Part shown: positions 1 to 6,112 of the stretch, piece by piece
How positions within the stretch are numbered: the stretch's first letter is position 1
How the letters are laid out: each line of letters opens with the position of its first letter
NCBI GenBank assembly: GCA_027038235.1
Contig: JALVXV010000015.1
Coordinates: 1 to 20,077, forward strand
DNA from: Campylobacterales bacterium
GTDB lineage: Bacteria > Campylobacterota > Campylobacteria > Campylobacterales > JALSKU01
Length of the DNA: 20,077 bases
Direction: 5' to 3'
Notes under the pieces: model-generated
The model's input: the letters and a program-made list of their open reading frames with translations, nothing else
Databases searched by the model: none
What the model was told of the DNA's origin: nothing
Position numbers and translations under genes: made by a program

Positions 1-950
1 AACCATTTTTTCTTTTTAAGCCAAAAGTATATGCCTGTTGCTATACTTATATTTAAAACTATAGAAAAAAGATAGCCGTATTTCCAGCTAAGTTCAGGCA
101 TATATTTAAAATTCATACCATAATTTCCCACTATAAAAGTCAAAGGCAAAAATATAATTGTAATTGCGGTTAATCTCTGCATAGCGGCATTCATTCTATT
201 TGACATGATACCCATATGAAAGTTTAAAAGGTAGCCTGTTCTATCAAGTAAAGTTCTATTCTCTTTCACCAAAAATAGAACATGCTCTTTAAGATCAGAT
301 ATTTCATACTTTAACTTTTTTTTCTTTGCTAAAGACACCGCATTAAAAGCTTTATTTACCACATCACTCTCTTGCACAAAAAGCTTTACAAGTCTATTTA
401 GCGTCCTTCTAGCATAATAAATCTTTTCTTGTACCAACTTTTCATCAATACTTTCATTCATTATCTGATCTTCAAGCTCTTCAAGACTCGCATCTATGAT
501 ATCAGACATAAATATAGAGTTATCCATGATAATATCTATCACGGTATATATCTCAAAAATTATATCAGCTTTATGCAGTTTCATTCGTCGTTCAAACTTT
601 TTGGCTATCTCTATAACAGCCTCATCTTCATCACAAGCTACAATGAGTTTATTCTTTATCTTAATGATAGCTATATTTGCAGTATCAAAATCAAGATACT
701 CATCTCCTGAAAAACTTAAATGCTTCAGTATAGTTACATCACCGTTTGGAATGATATCAAATACCGGAGTTTGATCCTCACTCATAATATCTTCTATAAT
801 TTGTTCCGGGAAATCATTTGCAAAAAGCCATGATTTTAGCTTTTGATTAGATACATGTGTAAAAAAAACTTGATGTATAGGTTTATCTAAATCCAACACA
901 TCAACTTTTTCTTCAACCAAATATCCGTTTTCTACATAAAACATTTTCAT
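1..950 (-). CDS. corA: CorA-type magnesium/cobalt channel, 3' end cut by window edge
   Basis: The frame is open from ATG at 950 to the left edge (316 codons) with no stop. It is a CorA-family divalent-cation channel, a homopentamer that takes up Mg2+ (also Co2+/Ni2+) across the inner membrane. The signature GMN triplet is at residues 278-280 in the context NYGMNF, at the end of the first of two C-terminal membrane segments (about 258-276 and 293-311). The protein ends in the usual Lys-rich tail (WLKKKKWF), so only a few codons should be missing. The first 250 residues form the cytoplasmic funnel with long helices. It lies 58 bp downstream of the Hsp20 gene and may be co-transcribed with it. 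The Shine-Dalgarno AAGGGG lies inside a 9-bp hairpin stem (see 956-982). Confident in family; the transported ion cannot be read from sequence. Confidence 0.95.
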   Translation of the reverse strand, partial: MKMFYVENGYLVEEKVDVLDLDKPIHQVFFTHVSNQKLKSWLFANDFPEQIIEDIMSEDQTPVFDIIPNGDVTILKHLSFSGDEYLDFDTANIAIIKIKNKLIVACDEDEAVIEIAKKFERRMKLHKADIIFEIYTVIDIIMDNSIFMSDIIDASLEELEDQIMNESIDEKLVQEKIYYARRTLNRLVKLFVQESDVVNKAFNAVSLAKKKKLKYEISDLKEHVLFLVKENRTLLDRTGYLLNFHMGIMSNRMNAAMQRLTAITIIFLPLTFIVGNYGMNFKYMPELSWKYGYLFSIVLNISIATGIYFWLKKKKW

Positions 951-955
951 AGCAC

Positions 956-982
956 ACCCCTTGTTTGGCTAACACAAGGGGT
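956..982 (-). promoter_or_regulatory. Hairpin enclosing the corA ribosome binding site
   Basis: ACCCCTTGT (956-964) and ACAAGGGGT (974-982) form a perfect 9-bp stem with a 9-nt loop. In the corA transcript the SD-like AAGGGG sits in the 3' arm, 7 nt before the ATG, so the folded leader would hide the ribosome binding site. On the minus strand no T-run follows the stem, which argues against a simple terminator for the Hsp20 gene upstream. A role in controlling corA translation is inference. Confidence 0.5.
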
Positions 983-1008
983 ATTTTACTTCATTATTGC
1001 TTAAAGAC

Positions 1009-1644
1009 TTATTTTTTCTTAAGTGTGATAACTAAAACTCCATTTATATAGTTAGTTTTCAAAGAGTTTTCATCCGCATCACTTGGAAGTGTTATCTCCC
1101 TTTCAAAATTACCTATATATCTCTCTTGTTGGATGAAGTGTGAATTTTTTTTATCTATTTTATTGGTAGTTTTTGCTTCTACTTTTAATATATGGTTTTT
1201 TACACTTACTTTTATATTGTTCTCTTTTGAGCCGGGTATGTTTACATTGATGACATATTTATCTCCCATATCTTTCATATCAATAGAGGGAGAAACGGTA
1301 AAATCTTTAAAAAATTTATCAAAGTCAGGGTCATTTTGAAACTTTGCATTAAATGAGCCAAATACCCTATTCATCTCCTCTTGCATTTTTTTAAACTCTT
1401 CAAAAGGGTTTAAATTAAGATTATTGCTAAGAGCAAACTGTTTAAAAGGGTCATTTGGCTGCAAACTATTTTTTTTAGAGGATGTAGAAACAGTCGGTTT
1501 TGAAACTTTCACAATTTTATGAATAGGTTTGTAGTAAGACTCTTTTGATTTTAGTTTATTATTCATTTGGTAAAGATAGTATCCTTCTACTCCAACGGCT
1601 ATGATAAGTAGAGTTGATAAAAATATTAGTATTTTATCTCTCAT
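1009..1644 (-). CDS. Membrane-anchored Hsp20/alpha-crystallin small heat-shock protein
   Basis: A 211-residue protein with an N-terminal hydrophobic segment (residues 5-23, uncleaved anchor or signal peptide), a polar linker, a small-HSP-like helix (79-98, NPFEEFKKMQEEM...) and a full alpha-crystallin domain (about 119-210) ending in NGVLVITLKKK. Small HSPs hold unfolding clients without ATP. Most are cytoplasmic, whereas this one should face the periplasm, so its clients would be envelope proteins. ATG at 1644 follows a strong AAGGAGG. It is the seventh gene of the minus-strand envelope series, and its upstream region carries its own -10 box with paired repeats (1681-1713) and a sequence complementary to its SD. 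No IxI tail motif is seen after the domain. Family assignment is firm; location is predicted. Confidence 0.88.
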   Translation of the reverse strand: MRDKILIFLSTLLIIAVGVEGYYLYQMNNKLKSKESYYKPIHKIVKVSKPTVSTSSKKNSLQPNDPFKQFALSNNLNLNPFEEFKKMQEEMNRVFGSFNAKFQNDPDFDKFFKDFTVSPSIDMKDMGDKYVINVNIPGSKENNIKVSVKNHILKVEAKTTNKIDKKNSHFIQQERYIGNFEREITLPSDADENSLKTNYINGVLVITLKKK

Positions 1645-1646
1645 GC

Positions 1647-1700
1647 TTACCTCCTTTATGACATCTCTAATATTTTTATAATTATATTCTAAGGAGGTAA
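1647..1700 (-). promoter_or_regulatory. SD / anti-SD inverted repeat before the Hsp20 gene
   Basis: TTACCTCCTT at 1647-1656 and AAGGAGGTAA at 1691-1700 (plus-strand reading) form a perfect 10-bp inverted repeat 34 nt apart. In minus-strand mRNA the second arm is the Hsp20 SD (AAGGAGG) and the first is its exact complement, which also mimics the 16S rRNA anti-SD. A transcript reading through from upstream genes could fold and hide the SD; one started at the internal -10 (1686-1681) would lack the pairing arm. An RNA thermometer is an alternative reading. Confidence 0.45.
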
Positions 1701-1713
1701 ATAGATAGTAAAT
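1681..1713 (-). promoter_or_regulatory. Promoter of the Hsp20 gene with paired ATTTAC repeats
   Basis: On the minus strand a perfect -10 TATAAT lies at 1686-1681. Upstream are two copies of ATTTAC (1713-1708 and 1702-1697), 11 bp apart, the second ending exactly 10 bp before the -10. There is no good -35. Similar repeats with the same 10-bp spacing occur at 4391-4424 and 6113-6145, suggesting binding by the OmpR-type regulator encoded at 5432-6067. No CIRCE or HAIR heat-shock operator was seen. The promoter is likely; the operator is inference. Confidence 0.55.
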
Positions 1714-1973
1714 TATTTTATGCTACATCCATTTTTATTAACTAAATCAGAAAACGGCGTATTTGGACACTTATCATATAGGTCAATAACTCCATCCATA
1801 TCTCTATCAAGTGCACAGCCAAATTTATCTACAAGAGCTAGGGCAGGAGTTGACGGACAAATGTCTCTAATATCTGTGACACCGTCTTTATCACTATCAA
1901 TATTTGTGGCATCAGGAATAGCACAGCCGATAAAAATAGTAGCTAAGAGTAGTAAAAAATATAGCTTTTTCAT
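1713..1973 (-). CDS. Small lipoprotein with two thrombospondin type-3 calcium repeats
   Basis: An 86-residue protein with a lipoprotein signal peptide ending in IGC, so the lipidated residue is Cys17. The mature part holds two TSP type-3-like units, each with an Asp-rich Ca2+ loop (DSDKDGVTD at 26-34, then DRDMDGVID) followed by a C-P-x-TP turn. Such repeats often link OmpA-like peptidoglycan-binding domains, but no OmpA domain follows here; the protein stops after the second repeat. It starts 9 bp after the stop of the second Gly-rich gene with only a weak SD, which suggests translational coupling. Function unknown; a Ca2+-stabilised outer-membrane spacer is a guess. Confidence 0.8.
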   Translation of the reverse strand: MKKLYFLLLLATIFIGCAIPDATNIDSDKDGVTDIRDICPSTPALALVDKFGCALDRDMDGVIDLYDKCPNTPFSDLVNKNGCSIK

Positions 1974-1982
1974 TAACTAAAC

Positions 1983-2441
1983 TTACCATCCGCCACCGTG
2001 TCCGCCTCCTGCGCCGCCATGTCCGCCTGCACCCATTCCATTTCCACCTATTCCATTTTCTGAGCCCATTCCGCCTACACCTATTCCGCCGCCAAAACCC
2101 ATATCATTATCCATTCCTTTAACACTTTGTCTTGTGTCTTTAGTTACACTTTTACTATGATTCTTTGTAGCTTGAGATCTGTTTTTAGCAAGTTCCTCTT
2201 TCTTCGCTTCTATCTCTTTTTGTATCTCTTTTATTTTTTCTTCACGCTTTTCTTCATTTATCTTACCGATTTTCATCTTGATGGCATTCATATATTTATA
2301 TCTATCTTCCGCTTTTGCTTGTTGCATCTGTTCAATTAATTCACTAACTGTTTTATTTTCAAGCGATATTGTGTTATCTGCCGCATTAATTCCAATATGT
2401 CCTAAAACTGCTACTGATAAAAATATATTTTTTATTTTCAC
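1983..2441 (-). CDS. Secreted Gly/Met/His-rich protein with DUF1104-like head (copy B)
   Basis: 152 residues. A signal peptide (about 1-20, cleavage near GINA-A) precedes a charged helical part (25-90, rich in Lys/Glu, likely coiled coil) and a glycine tail (about 108-152) with GMG, GIGG and GGHGG units and two His-Gly motifs, ending in GGGW. The head aligns without gaps to the head of the protein at 3975-4358 (shared T-x-x-E-L and A/T-E-D/E-R patterns), so the two look like diverged paralogues flanking the DUF2202 gene. The start is GTG at 2441; AAGGGAG lies 8 bp upstream. The His/Met/Gly tail could bind a soft metal, but that is inference. It is preceded by an unusual repeat-rich leader (2458-2576). 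Confidence 0.75.
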   Translation of the reverse strand: MKIKNIFLSVAVLGHIGINAADNTISLENKTVSELIEQMQQAKAEDRYKYMNAIKMKIGKINEEKREEKIKEIQKEIEAKKEELAKNRSQATKNHSKSVTKDTRQSVKGMDNDMGFGGGIGVGGMGSENGIGGNGMGAGGHGGAGGGHGGGW

Positions 2442-2447
2442 CCGTAA

Positions 2448-2464
2448 ATCTCCCTTCGTGAGAT
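2448..2464 (-). promoter_or_regulatory. Small hairpin over the SD of the gene at 1983-2441
   Basis: ATCTC (2448-2452) and GAGAT (2460-2464) form a 5-bp stem with a 7-nt loop. On the minus strand the SD-like AAGGGAG spans loop and stem. It is short and weak alone, but lies immediately next to the long repeat array at 2458-2576. Confidence 0.3.
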
Positions 2465-2576
2465 AGGTGTAAAGGTGGGGAGGGGTAAAGGTGTAAAGAA
2501 AAGAGCGGCTTTCTTCTCTTTCTTCTTCTCTTTACTCCTATCCCCCTTTACTCCTTTACTCCTAATCATTACTCAC
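2458..2576. repeat. Purine/pyrimidine inverted repeat array with six GTAAAG units
   Basis: The left half is nearly all purine plus T (GTAAAG at 2469, 2485 and 2493) and the right half is pyrimidine-rich (CTTTAC at 2530, 2546 and 2554). Both halves show 16-bp then 8-bp spacing. The outer and inner units of the two arms pair as an imperfect inverted repeat of about 43 bp, starting TAGGTGTAAAGG on the left and TAGGAGTAAAGG in the reverse complement of the right. In minus-strand mRNA it forms the leader of the gene at 1983-2441 and offers several AGGAG and CTCC stretches. It could be a structured leader, an array of protein sites, or a local duplication; no known element was recognised. Confidence 0.6.
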
Positions 2577-2601
2577 ATCAGTTTTGAAAGCTGATGTGAG
2601 T
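2571..2601 (-). terminator. Strong hairpin after the DUF2202 gene, possible terminator or mRNA stabiliser
   Basis: ACTCACATCAG (2571-2581) and CTGATGTGAGT (2591-2601) make a perfect 11-bp stem with a 9-nt loop, 42 bp after the stop of the DUF2202 lipoprotein gene. No U-run follows on the minus strand, so it is not a canonical rho-independent terminator; it may act as a 3' end stabiliser or partial terminator between the DUF2202 gene and the second Gly-rich gene. Confidence 0.5.
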
Positions 2602-2643
2602 ATTTCTCCACATTTTACCAAAAGTACTGCTTTAACCAAACTA

Positions 2644-3963
2644 CTATTGTTTGCCAAACATATTTCCTTTGCCTTGTTGGGTAGTGCCGTTTTGAGGATA
2701 GACTCCAACTTTATTTGTCAAAAGTGAATCTCCCTCAACATAACAACCGTTTGCTACACCTATATTTTCCAATGCCTTATCAAATGCCCAGTAGTGATTG
2801 TAACTACCATCTCTAAGTACTTCAAAAGCAGCCGTTATATCTGTAGCATTTGACTCTTTAGATTGTTGGATATACTCATCCAAATCATTTATATCTGTTA
2901 CTTCCACCATACAGCCCACTTTAAGTGCATCTTCTTGAGAATTTATTCCTAAAGAGTATAGTGTATCATAAAGTTCTTGAATTTTTTGTATATCATACAC
3001 TCCGCTTGGCATATTTGTAGCAGACATATTATTCTCTTCGACAATAGTTTTATCCACATTTGTAAAATCCGAAACATTCAAATCATATCTTTGAACAAGG
3101 GATTGGACGATAGAGATATGCCTACTTTCTGACCTTGTAGCAATATTGTAAAATTGATTTATTTCAAGATTGCTATTTTCTTTATAATAATCATAAAGAG
3201 CCATATAGACATCATGAGCCAACCTCTCCTCATTTCCCATATGCGATAGCGAATCCTTAAGTTCCTGAGTCAAAACTGATGTTTTAGGATAATTATCCAA
3301 ATCAAACCCATAGCCGTATTGGGTACTTCCGTTTTTATTAAAATTACCATTGCCCTGTCCAAAGCTACTATTTGTATCCGGTCTATATCCCTGTTTAAAT
3401 GCTTGTTCACTTTTTTGAAAATGCTCTCTTGCTTGAGTCGGATTAATATCTAAGTGTCCATTATAATCTTTATCCAAACCTAAGTCAAACTTGTTATCTA
3501 AGTCAATTAAATAACTTTCATTAATTTCATTAAATGAAATTGTATCATTTAGTTCAGACAAATCATTTACTACACTAGGCTCTATAGTTATCCCATTTGT
3601 TGCATTTTCATCACTATCAAGTGATTGAAGCACTTGAAGCATCAATGTAACTGTATCATTACTATCAGCAAGAGTAGCCGGTGTTACTAAACCGTCAGCA
3701 AGAGGTGTAGTCTCTCCTAAGATAAGTTTTCCTATAGAGAATTTAACTTTATCACCTTTATTGTAATAAAATCTACCGTACTCATCCGTATAACCTTTTA
3801 GACTAGAATTTGTCTCATAATATACACCCTCAACCGCAGAATCTATAAAATATCCGGTAGCAGTGCTATCAGTCGCACTGCTACCGCCGCCGCCACACCC
3901 TACAAGTAACACACCTGTTGCTACTGTAGCAAATAGCAATTTTGTATTTTTATTTATTGGCAT
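2644..3963 (-). CDS. Lipoprotein with ferritin-like DUF2202 domain
   Basis: 439 residues. The signal peptide ends LLVGC, so Cys23 is lipidated and followed by a Gly/Ser linker. Residues 37-165 resemble a beta-rich domain common in surface lipoproteins (GYFIDSAVEGVYYET, then GYTDEYGRFYY and FSIGKLILGE). A linker rich in Gly/Asn/Gln (about 195-220) leads to a DUF2202 ferritin-like four-helix domain (about 232-410). Candidate di-iron ligands are E245/E246, H250, E279-x-x-H282, E354, E381 and H390; the motifs EERLAHDVY and SESRHI fit the family. Biochemistry of DUF2202 is, to my knowledge, unsettled; oxidase or metal storage are options by fold. ATG at 3963 has AAGGAG upstream and lies 11 bp after the preceding gene's stop, so the two are surely co-transcribed. 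Confidence 0.88.
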   Translation of the reverse strand: MPINKNTKLLFATVATGVLLVGCGGGGSSATDSTATGYFIDSAVEGVYYETNSSLKGYTDEYGRFYYNKGDKVKFSIGKLILGETTPLADGLVTPATLADSNDTVTLMLQVLQSLDSDENATNGITIEPSVVNDLSELNDTISFNEINESYLIDLDNKFDLGLDKDYNGHLDINPTQAREHFQKSEQAFKQGYRPDTNSSFGQGNGNFNKNGSTQYGYGFDLDNYPKTSVLTQELKDSLSHMGNEERLAHDVYMALYDYYKENSNLEINQFYNIATRSESRHISIVQSLVQRYDLNVSDFTNVDKTIVEENNMSATNMPSGVYDIQKIQELYDTLYSLGINSQEDALKVGCMVEVTDINDLDEYIQQSKESNATDITAAFEVLRDGSYNHYWAFDKALENIGVANGCYVEGDSLLTNKVGVYPQNGTTQQGKGNMFGKQ

Positions 3964-3974
3964 TAAAACTCTCC

Positions 3975-4358
3975 TTATCTTCTTCCTCCGCCATGACCGC
4001 CGCCATGACCACCACCTGAGCCCATTCCGCCCATTCCACTTGAACCCATTCCACTTGAACCCATTCCTCCAAAGCCCATTCCGCCTCCTGTTGATTCACC
4101 GGTATTGCCCAAGCCTGTACCGTCTTGAGGAGCAGAACCGGTCATATCACCATGACCTTTTGGGGATATACCAAGAGTTTCCTTTTGTTCAGTAGTCATT
4201 GTACTAACTCTGCTTTGCATTTCATCTCTAAAGGCTTCTCTCTCTTCTGTAGCCACCGTACCTCTTGCCGCAACCAACTCCTCAGTTGTCATTTGTGAAA
4301 AATCAGTCGCATTTAAAATCCCTGCAGCTAATATTGCCGCTAAAGCCAATCTCTTCAT
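3975..4358 (-). CDS. Secreted DUF1104-like protein with Gly/Met/His-rich tail (copy A)
   Basis: 127 residues. A signal peptide (1-17, cleavage near LNA-T) is followed by a helical head, residues 18-65 (DFSQMTTEELVAARGT... MTTEQKETLGI), which resembles the small periplasmic DUF1104 family of Campylobacterota. The tail (about 85-127) is low-complexity GMG, SSGMG and GGGHGGGH, ending in two Arg. His, Met and Gly spacing could bind Cu, Ni or Zn, but this is inference. It is the first structural gene downstream of the kinase (49 bp gap) and has its own promoter-like region with 11-bp tandem repeats (4391-4424). SD AGGAGG lies 7 bp before the ATG. A paralogue lies at 1983-2441. Confidence 0.78.
   Translation of the reverse strand: MKRLALAAILAAGILNATDFSQMTTEELVAARGTVATEEREAFRDEMQSRVSTMTTEQKETLGISPKGHGDMTGSAPQDGTGLGNTGESTGGGMGFGGMGSSGMGSSGMGGMGSGGGHGGGHGGGRR
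4032..4061 (-). repeat. Two tandem 15-bp units coding GMGSS repeats
   Basis: The unit CATTCCACTTGAACC (plus-strand reading) occurs twice in tandem at 4032-4046 and 4047-4061, followed by a partial third copy. It codes for GMGSS units in the glycine tail of the gene at 3975-4358. Perfect identity of the copies points to recent slippage expansion, so tail length may vary between strains. Confidence 0.8.
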
Positions 4359-4365
4359 CTTTAAC

Positions 4366-4405
4366 CTCCTATGATTAATTTTGTAATGAAATTATTGCAT
4401 AGGAG
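4366..4405 (-). promoter_or_regulatory. SD / anti-SD inverted repeat before the gene at 3975-4358
   Basis: CTCCTATG (4366-4373) and CATAGGAG (4398-4405) form an 8-bp perfect inverted repeat with a 24-nt loop. One arm contains the AGGAG of the SD. As at the Hsp20 gene, the anti-SD arm lies just upstream of the internal -10, so only read-through mRNA from the regulator-kinase operon would carry it. The complementarity may instead be a by-product of the CTC bases of the operator. Confidence 0.4.
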
Positions 4406-4424
4406 TGTTAGTTGAGTGTTAGTT
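4391..4424 (-). promoter_or_regulatory. Promoter with perfect 11-bp tandem repeat before the gene at 3975-4358
   Basis: On the minus strand AACTAACACTC is repeated perfectly and in tandem (4424-4414 and 4413-4403), overlapping the last codons and stop of the kinase gene. Six bases later comes an extended -10-like TGC-AATAAT (AATAAT at 4396-4391). The second TAAC ends exactly 10 bp before the -10. This layout matches the promoters at 6113-6145 and 1681-1713 and looks like an OmpR/PhoB-type activator site. Within it CTCCTATG (4405-4398) is complementary to the gene's own SD region CATAGGAG (4373-4366). Confidence 0.6.
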
Positions 4425-5460
4425 TTACAACTGTCCCTCTATCTTTTTTGCTTTTTATATCTATGGATATATTTAATTCATCACAAAGTTTTTTTACTAT
4501 ATTTAGCCCTATGCCCAAACCTCTTTCATTCTCTTTATAAAATCTATCAAAAACTTTACCTACATCTTCTATACCTATACCGTTATCTTTGATGATTATT
4601 TCTCCTTTTTTGATAACAATATCTATATATGGACTATTTTGCGAAGAGTATTTACAAGCATTTGAAATGATATTGTCAATAATTCTCAAAAAAGCATCTT
4701 TGTCACTTCTATATACAAACTTTTCACCTGAAATATTTATGGCTATCTCAGGATATAACTTTTTAAAGTACTCTACTCTCTCATTTATTAGCTCATAAGG
4801 ATTTATCTGTGAAATTTGAGGATGAAACCCTTTTATCTCAACTTCAAAATTTTTATATAAAGAGAGTATTCTTTTTGCACTTACCTCTATCCTATCTAAC
4901 TCTTCGGAGTTGTCTTTTGTTTTTAAAAACTTTGTATTTAAAAGAATAGTAGTAATGGGTGTATTTATATCGTGTATCACATCTTTTAAAAACTCCTCTA
5001 TCATATCCACAGCTTTTTTCATAGGCTTTAGAGCATAAAAAGCATAAAAAAGAGAAATAAGCAACAATAAAAATAAAACTATACCGTAATATGCCAATAT
5101 CCTAAGCTTTATAGCCTGTATATCTTTTTTATATTTTTTAAAGGGGTAAAATATCTTTAAAAGTTTCTTTTTGTTTGAGGGTATTCTAAAGAGTGCATAA
5201 ATCTCTTTTTTAGTTATATAAAGCATATCTATTTTTTTACTATTTGTATTATCTATGATAGTCGCATCAAACTTTTTACCTTTAAAGTTAAAGTTGTACT
5301 CTCTCATTTGATATAAAAGATTATCATTGTAGAAAATAATTTGCTGTTTATAGTAAAGATAGGCTATCACCCCACTCATCAAAGCCAATAGAGTAAAAAA
5401 GATAATAAATACTTTTAAAAATGACTCTTTTTCATAACTCTTCAAGCTTATACCCCACAC
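4408..5460 (-). CDS. Sensor histidine kinase of the envelope two-component system
   Basis: Up to 350 residues. Membrane segments at about 17-37 and 121-144 bound a periplasmic sensor loop of roughly 80 residues with no recognised fold. There follow the phosphorylation site H163 (VIHDINTP, a variant H-box with Asp-Ile in place of Glu-Leu), the N box with N267 (NIISNACKY), the G1 box DNGIGI (292-297), the F box VFDRFYK (303-309) and the G2 box GLGIGL (314-319). It should autophosphorylate on ATP and pass phosphate to D52 of the regulator encoded just upstream, whose 3' end it overlaps. The start is uncertain: GTG at 5460 (29-bp overlap) or TTG at 5445, which has GAGGTG/GGGG better placed upstream. 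The stimulus cannot be read; gene context suggests an envelope or metal signal. Confidence 0.92.
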   Translation of the reverse strand: MWGISLKSYEKESFLKVFIIFFTLLALMSGVIAYLYYKQQIIFYNDNLLYQMREYNFNFKGKKFDATIIDNTNSKKIDMLYITKKEIYALFRIPSNKKKLLKIFYPFKKYKKDIQAIKLRILAYYGIVLFLLLLISLFYAFYALKPMKKAVDMIEEFLKDVIHDINTPITTILLNTKFLKTKDNSEELDRIEVSAKRILSLYKNFEVEIKGFHPQISQINPYELINERVEYFKKLYPEIAINISGEKFVYRSDKDAFLRIIDNIISNACKYSSQNSPYIDIVIKKGEIIIKDNGIGIEDVGKVFDRFYKENERGLGIGLNIVKKLCDELNISIDIKSKKDRGTVVKLTLN

Positions 5461-6067
5461 CTCTTATATTTTTTATATTTAGTCCTAGCTCATTTTTTAA
5501 TTTATTTATTTGCACTCTCAAAGCTACATCGCTTGGTTTTTTCATAAGATCAAAAAGTTGCTCTTTATGGATAATTTTTCCTATATTATTTAAAAACAAA
5601 GATGCTATACTTTGTGATACTTCTCCAAGCTCTATCTCTTTATCATCTTTATATATTCTATCTTCTCCTTGGTCGTATTTAATATCTCCATATTTTATAA
5701 AAGGATTGCTTCTCTTCAATATCGCTTCAATCCTAACAAGCAGTTCATCAAAATCAAAAGGTTTTTTTATATAGTCGTCACACCCCGCATCAAATCCTTT
5801 GGAAATACTTTTTATATCTTTAAGAGCGGTGATAAAAAAAGCAGGAGTTTTATCGCCACTATCTCTTAAATCTTTTAGCAGATCAATACCGCTACCAAAT
5901 GGAACATTTATATCAAATAGATATAGATCAAAACTATTTTCAAAAGTTTCATCCAATGCTTGATCTATATTTTTTACGGTAGTAACACTATAGTTTTGAT
6001 CTATAAGCAATGATTTAATCGTTTGCAAAAGCATTTCATCATCTTCAAGTAAAAGTATCTTATACAT
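5432..6067 (-). CDS. OmpR/PhoB-type response regulator
   Basis: 211 residues. The receiver domain (1-115) has acidic pocket E8/D9/D10, phospho-acceptor D52 (LYLFDINVP), switch T80 and K102 (KKPF). A compact winged-helix domain (about 128-211) ends RGVGYKLEEL, as in OmpR-family regulators. ATG at 6067 follows AAGGA. It is the first gene of the minus-strand series and overlaps the kinase. It diverges from the NosL-like gene across 105 bp that hold two -10 boxes facing away from each other and a central pair of ATTTAAC repeats, fitting autoregulation plus control of the neighbour. Similar repeats precede two further genes of the locus. All receiver residues are intact, so it should be phosphorylated by the adjacent kinase. 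Targets are inferred. Confidence 0.93.
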   Translation of the reverse strand: MYKILLLEDDEMLLQTIKSLLIDQNYSVTTVKNIDQALDETFENSFDLYLFDINVPFGSGIDLLKDLRDSGDKTPAFFITALKDIKSISKGFDAGCDDYIKKPFDFDELLVRIEAILKRSNPFIKYGDIKYDQGEDRIYKDDKEIELGEVSQSIASLFLNNIGKIIHKEQLFDLMKKPSDVALRVQINKLKNELGLNIKNIRGVGYKLEEL

Positions 6068-6094
6068 TTTCTCTCTTCCTTTTTAAAAACAAAA

Positions 6095-6100
6095 TTATAG
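6095..6100 (-). promoter_or_regulatory. Promoter of the response regulator gene (-10)
   Basis: A perfect TATAAT on the minus strand, preceded by TGC (extended -10), lies 28 bp upstream of the regulator's ATG. A TTGTTA resembling a -35 lies 15 bp further upstream and overlaps the central ATTTAAC repeats. Confidence 0.6.
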
Positions 6101-6112
6101 CATAAAGATAAA

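Noticed and set aside
429..774. Two plus-strand frames over the left edge
   Set aside because: Both are antisense shadows of corA, whose GMN motif and membrane segments are clear on the minus strand.
3863..4195. Plus-strand open frame rich in His, Pro and Phe
   Set aside because: It is antisense to the glycine tail and signal peptide of two minus-strand genes; its composition is the complement of Gly/His codons.
4403..4424. GAGTGTTAG-type repeats as a CIRCE or HspR operator
   Set aside because: They are direct, not inverted, repeats and do not match TTAGCACTC-N9-GAGTGCTAA or CTTGAGT-N7-ACTCAAG; an OmpR-type site fits better.
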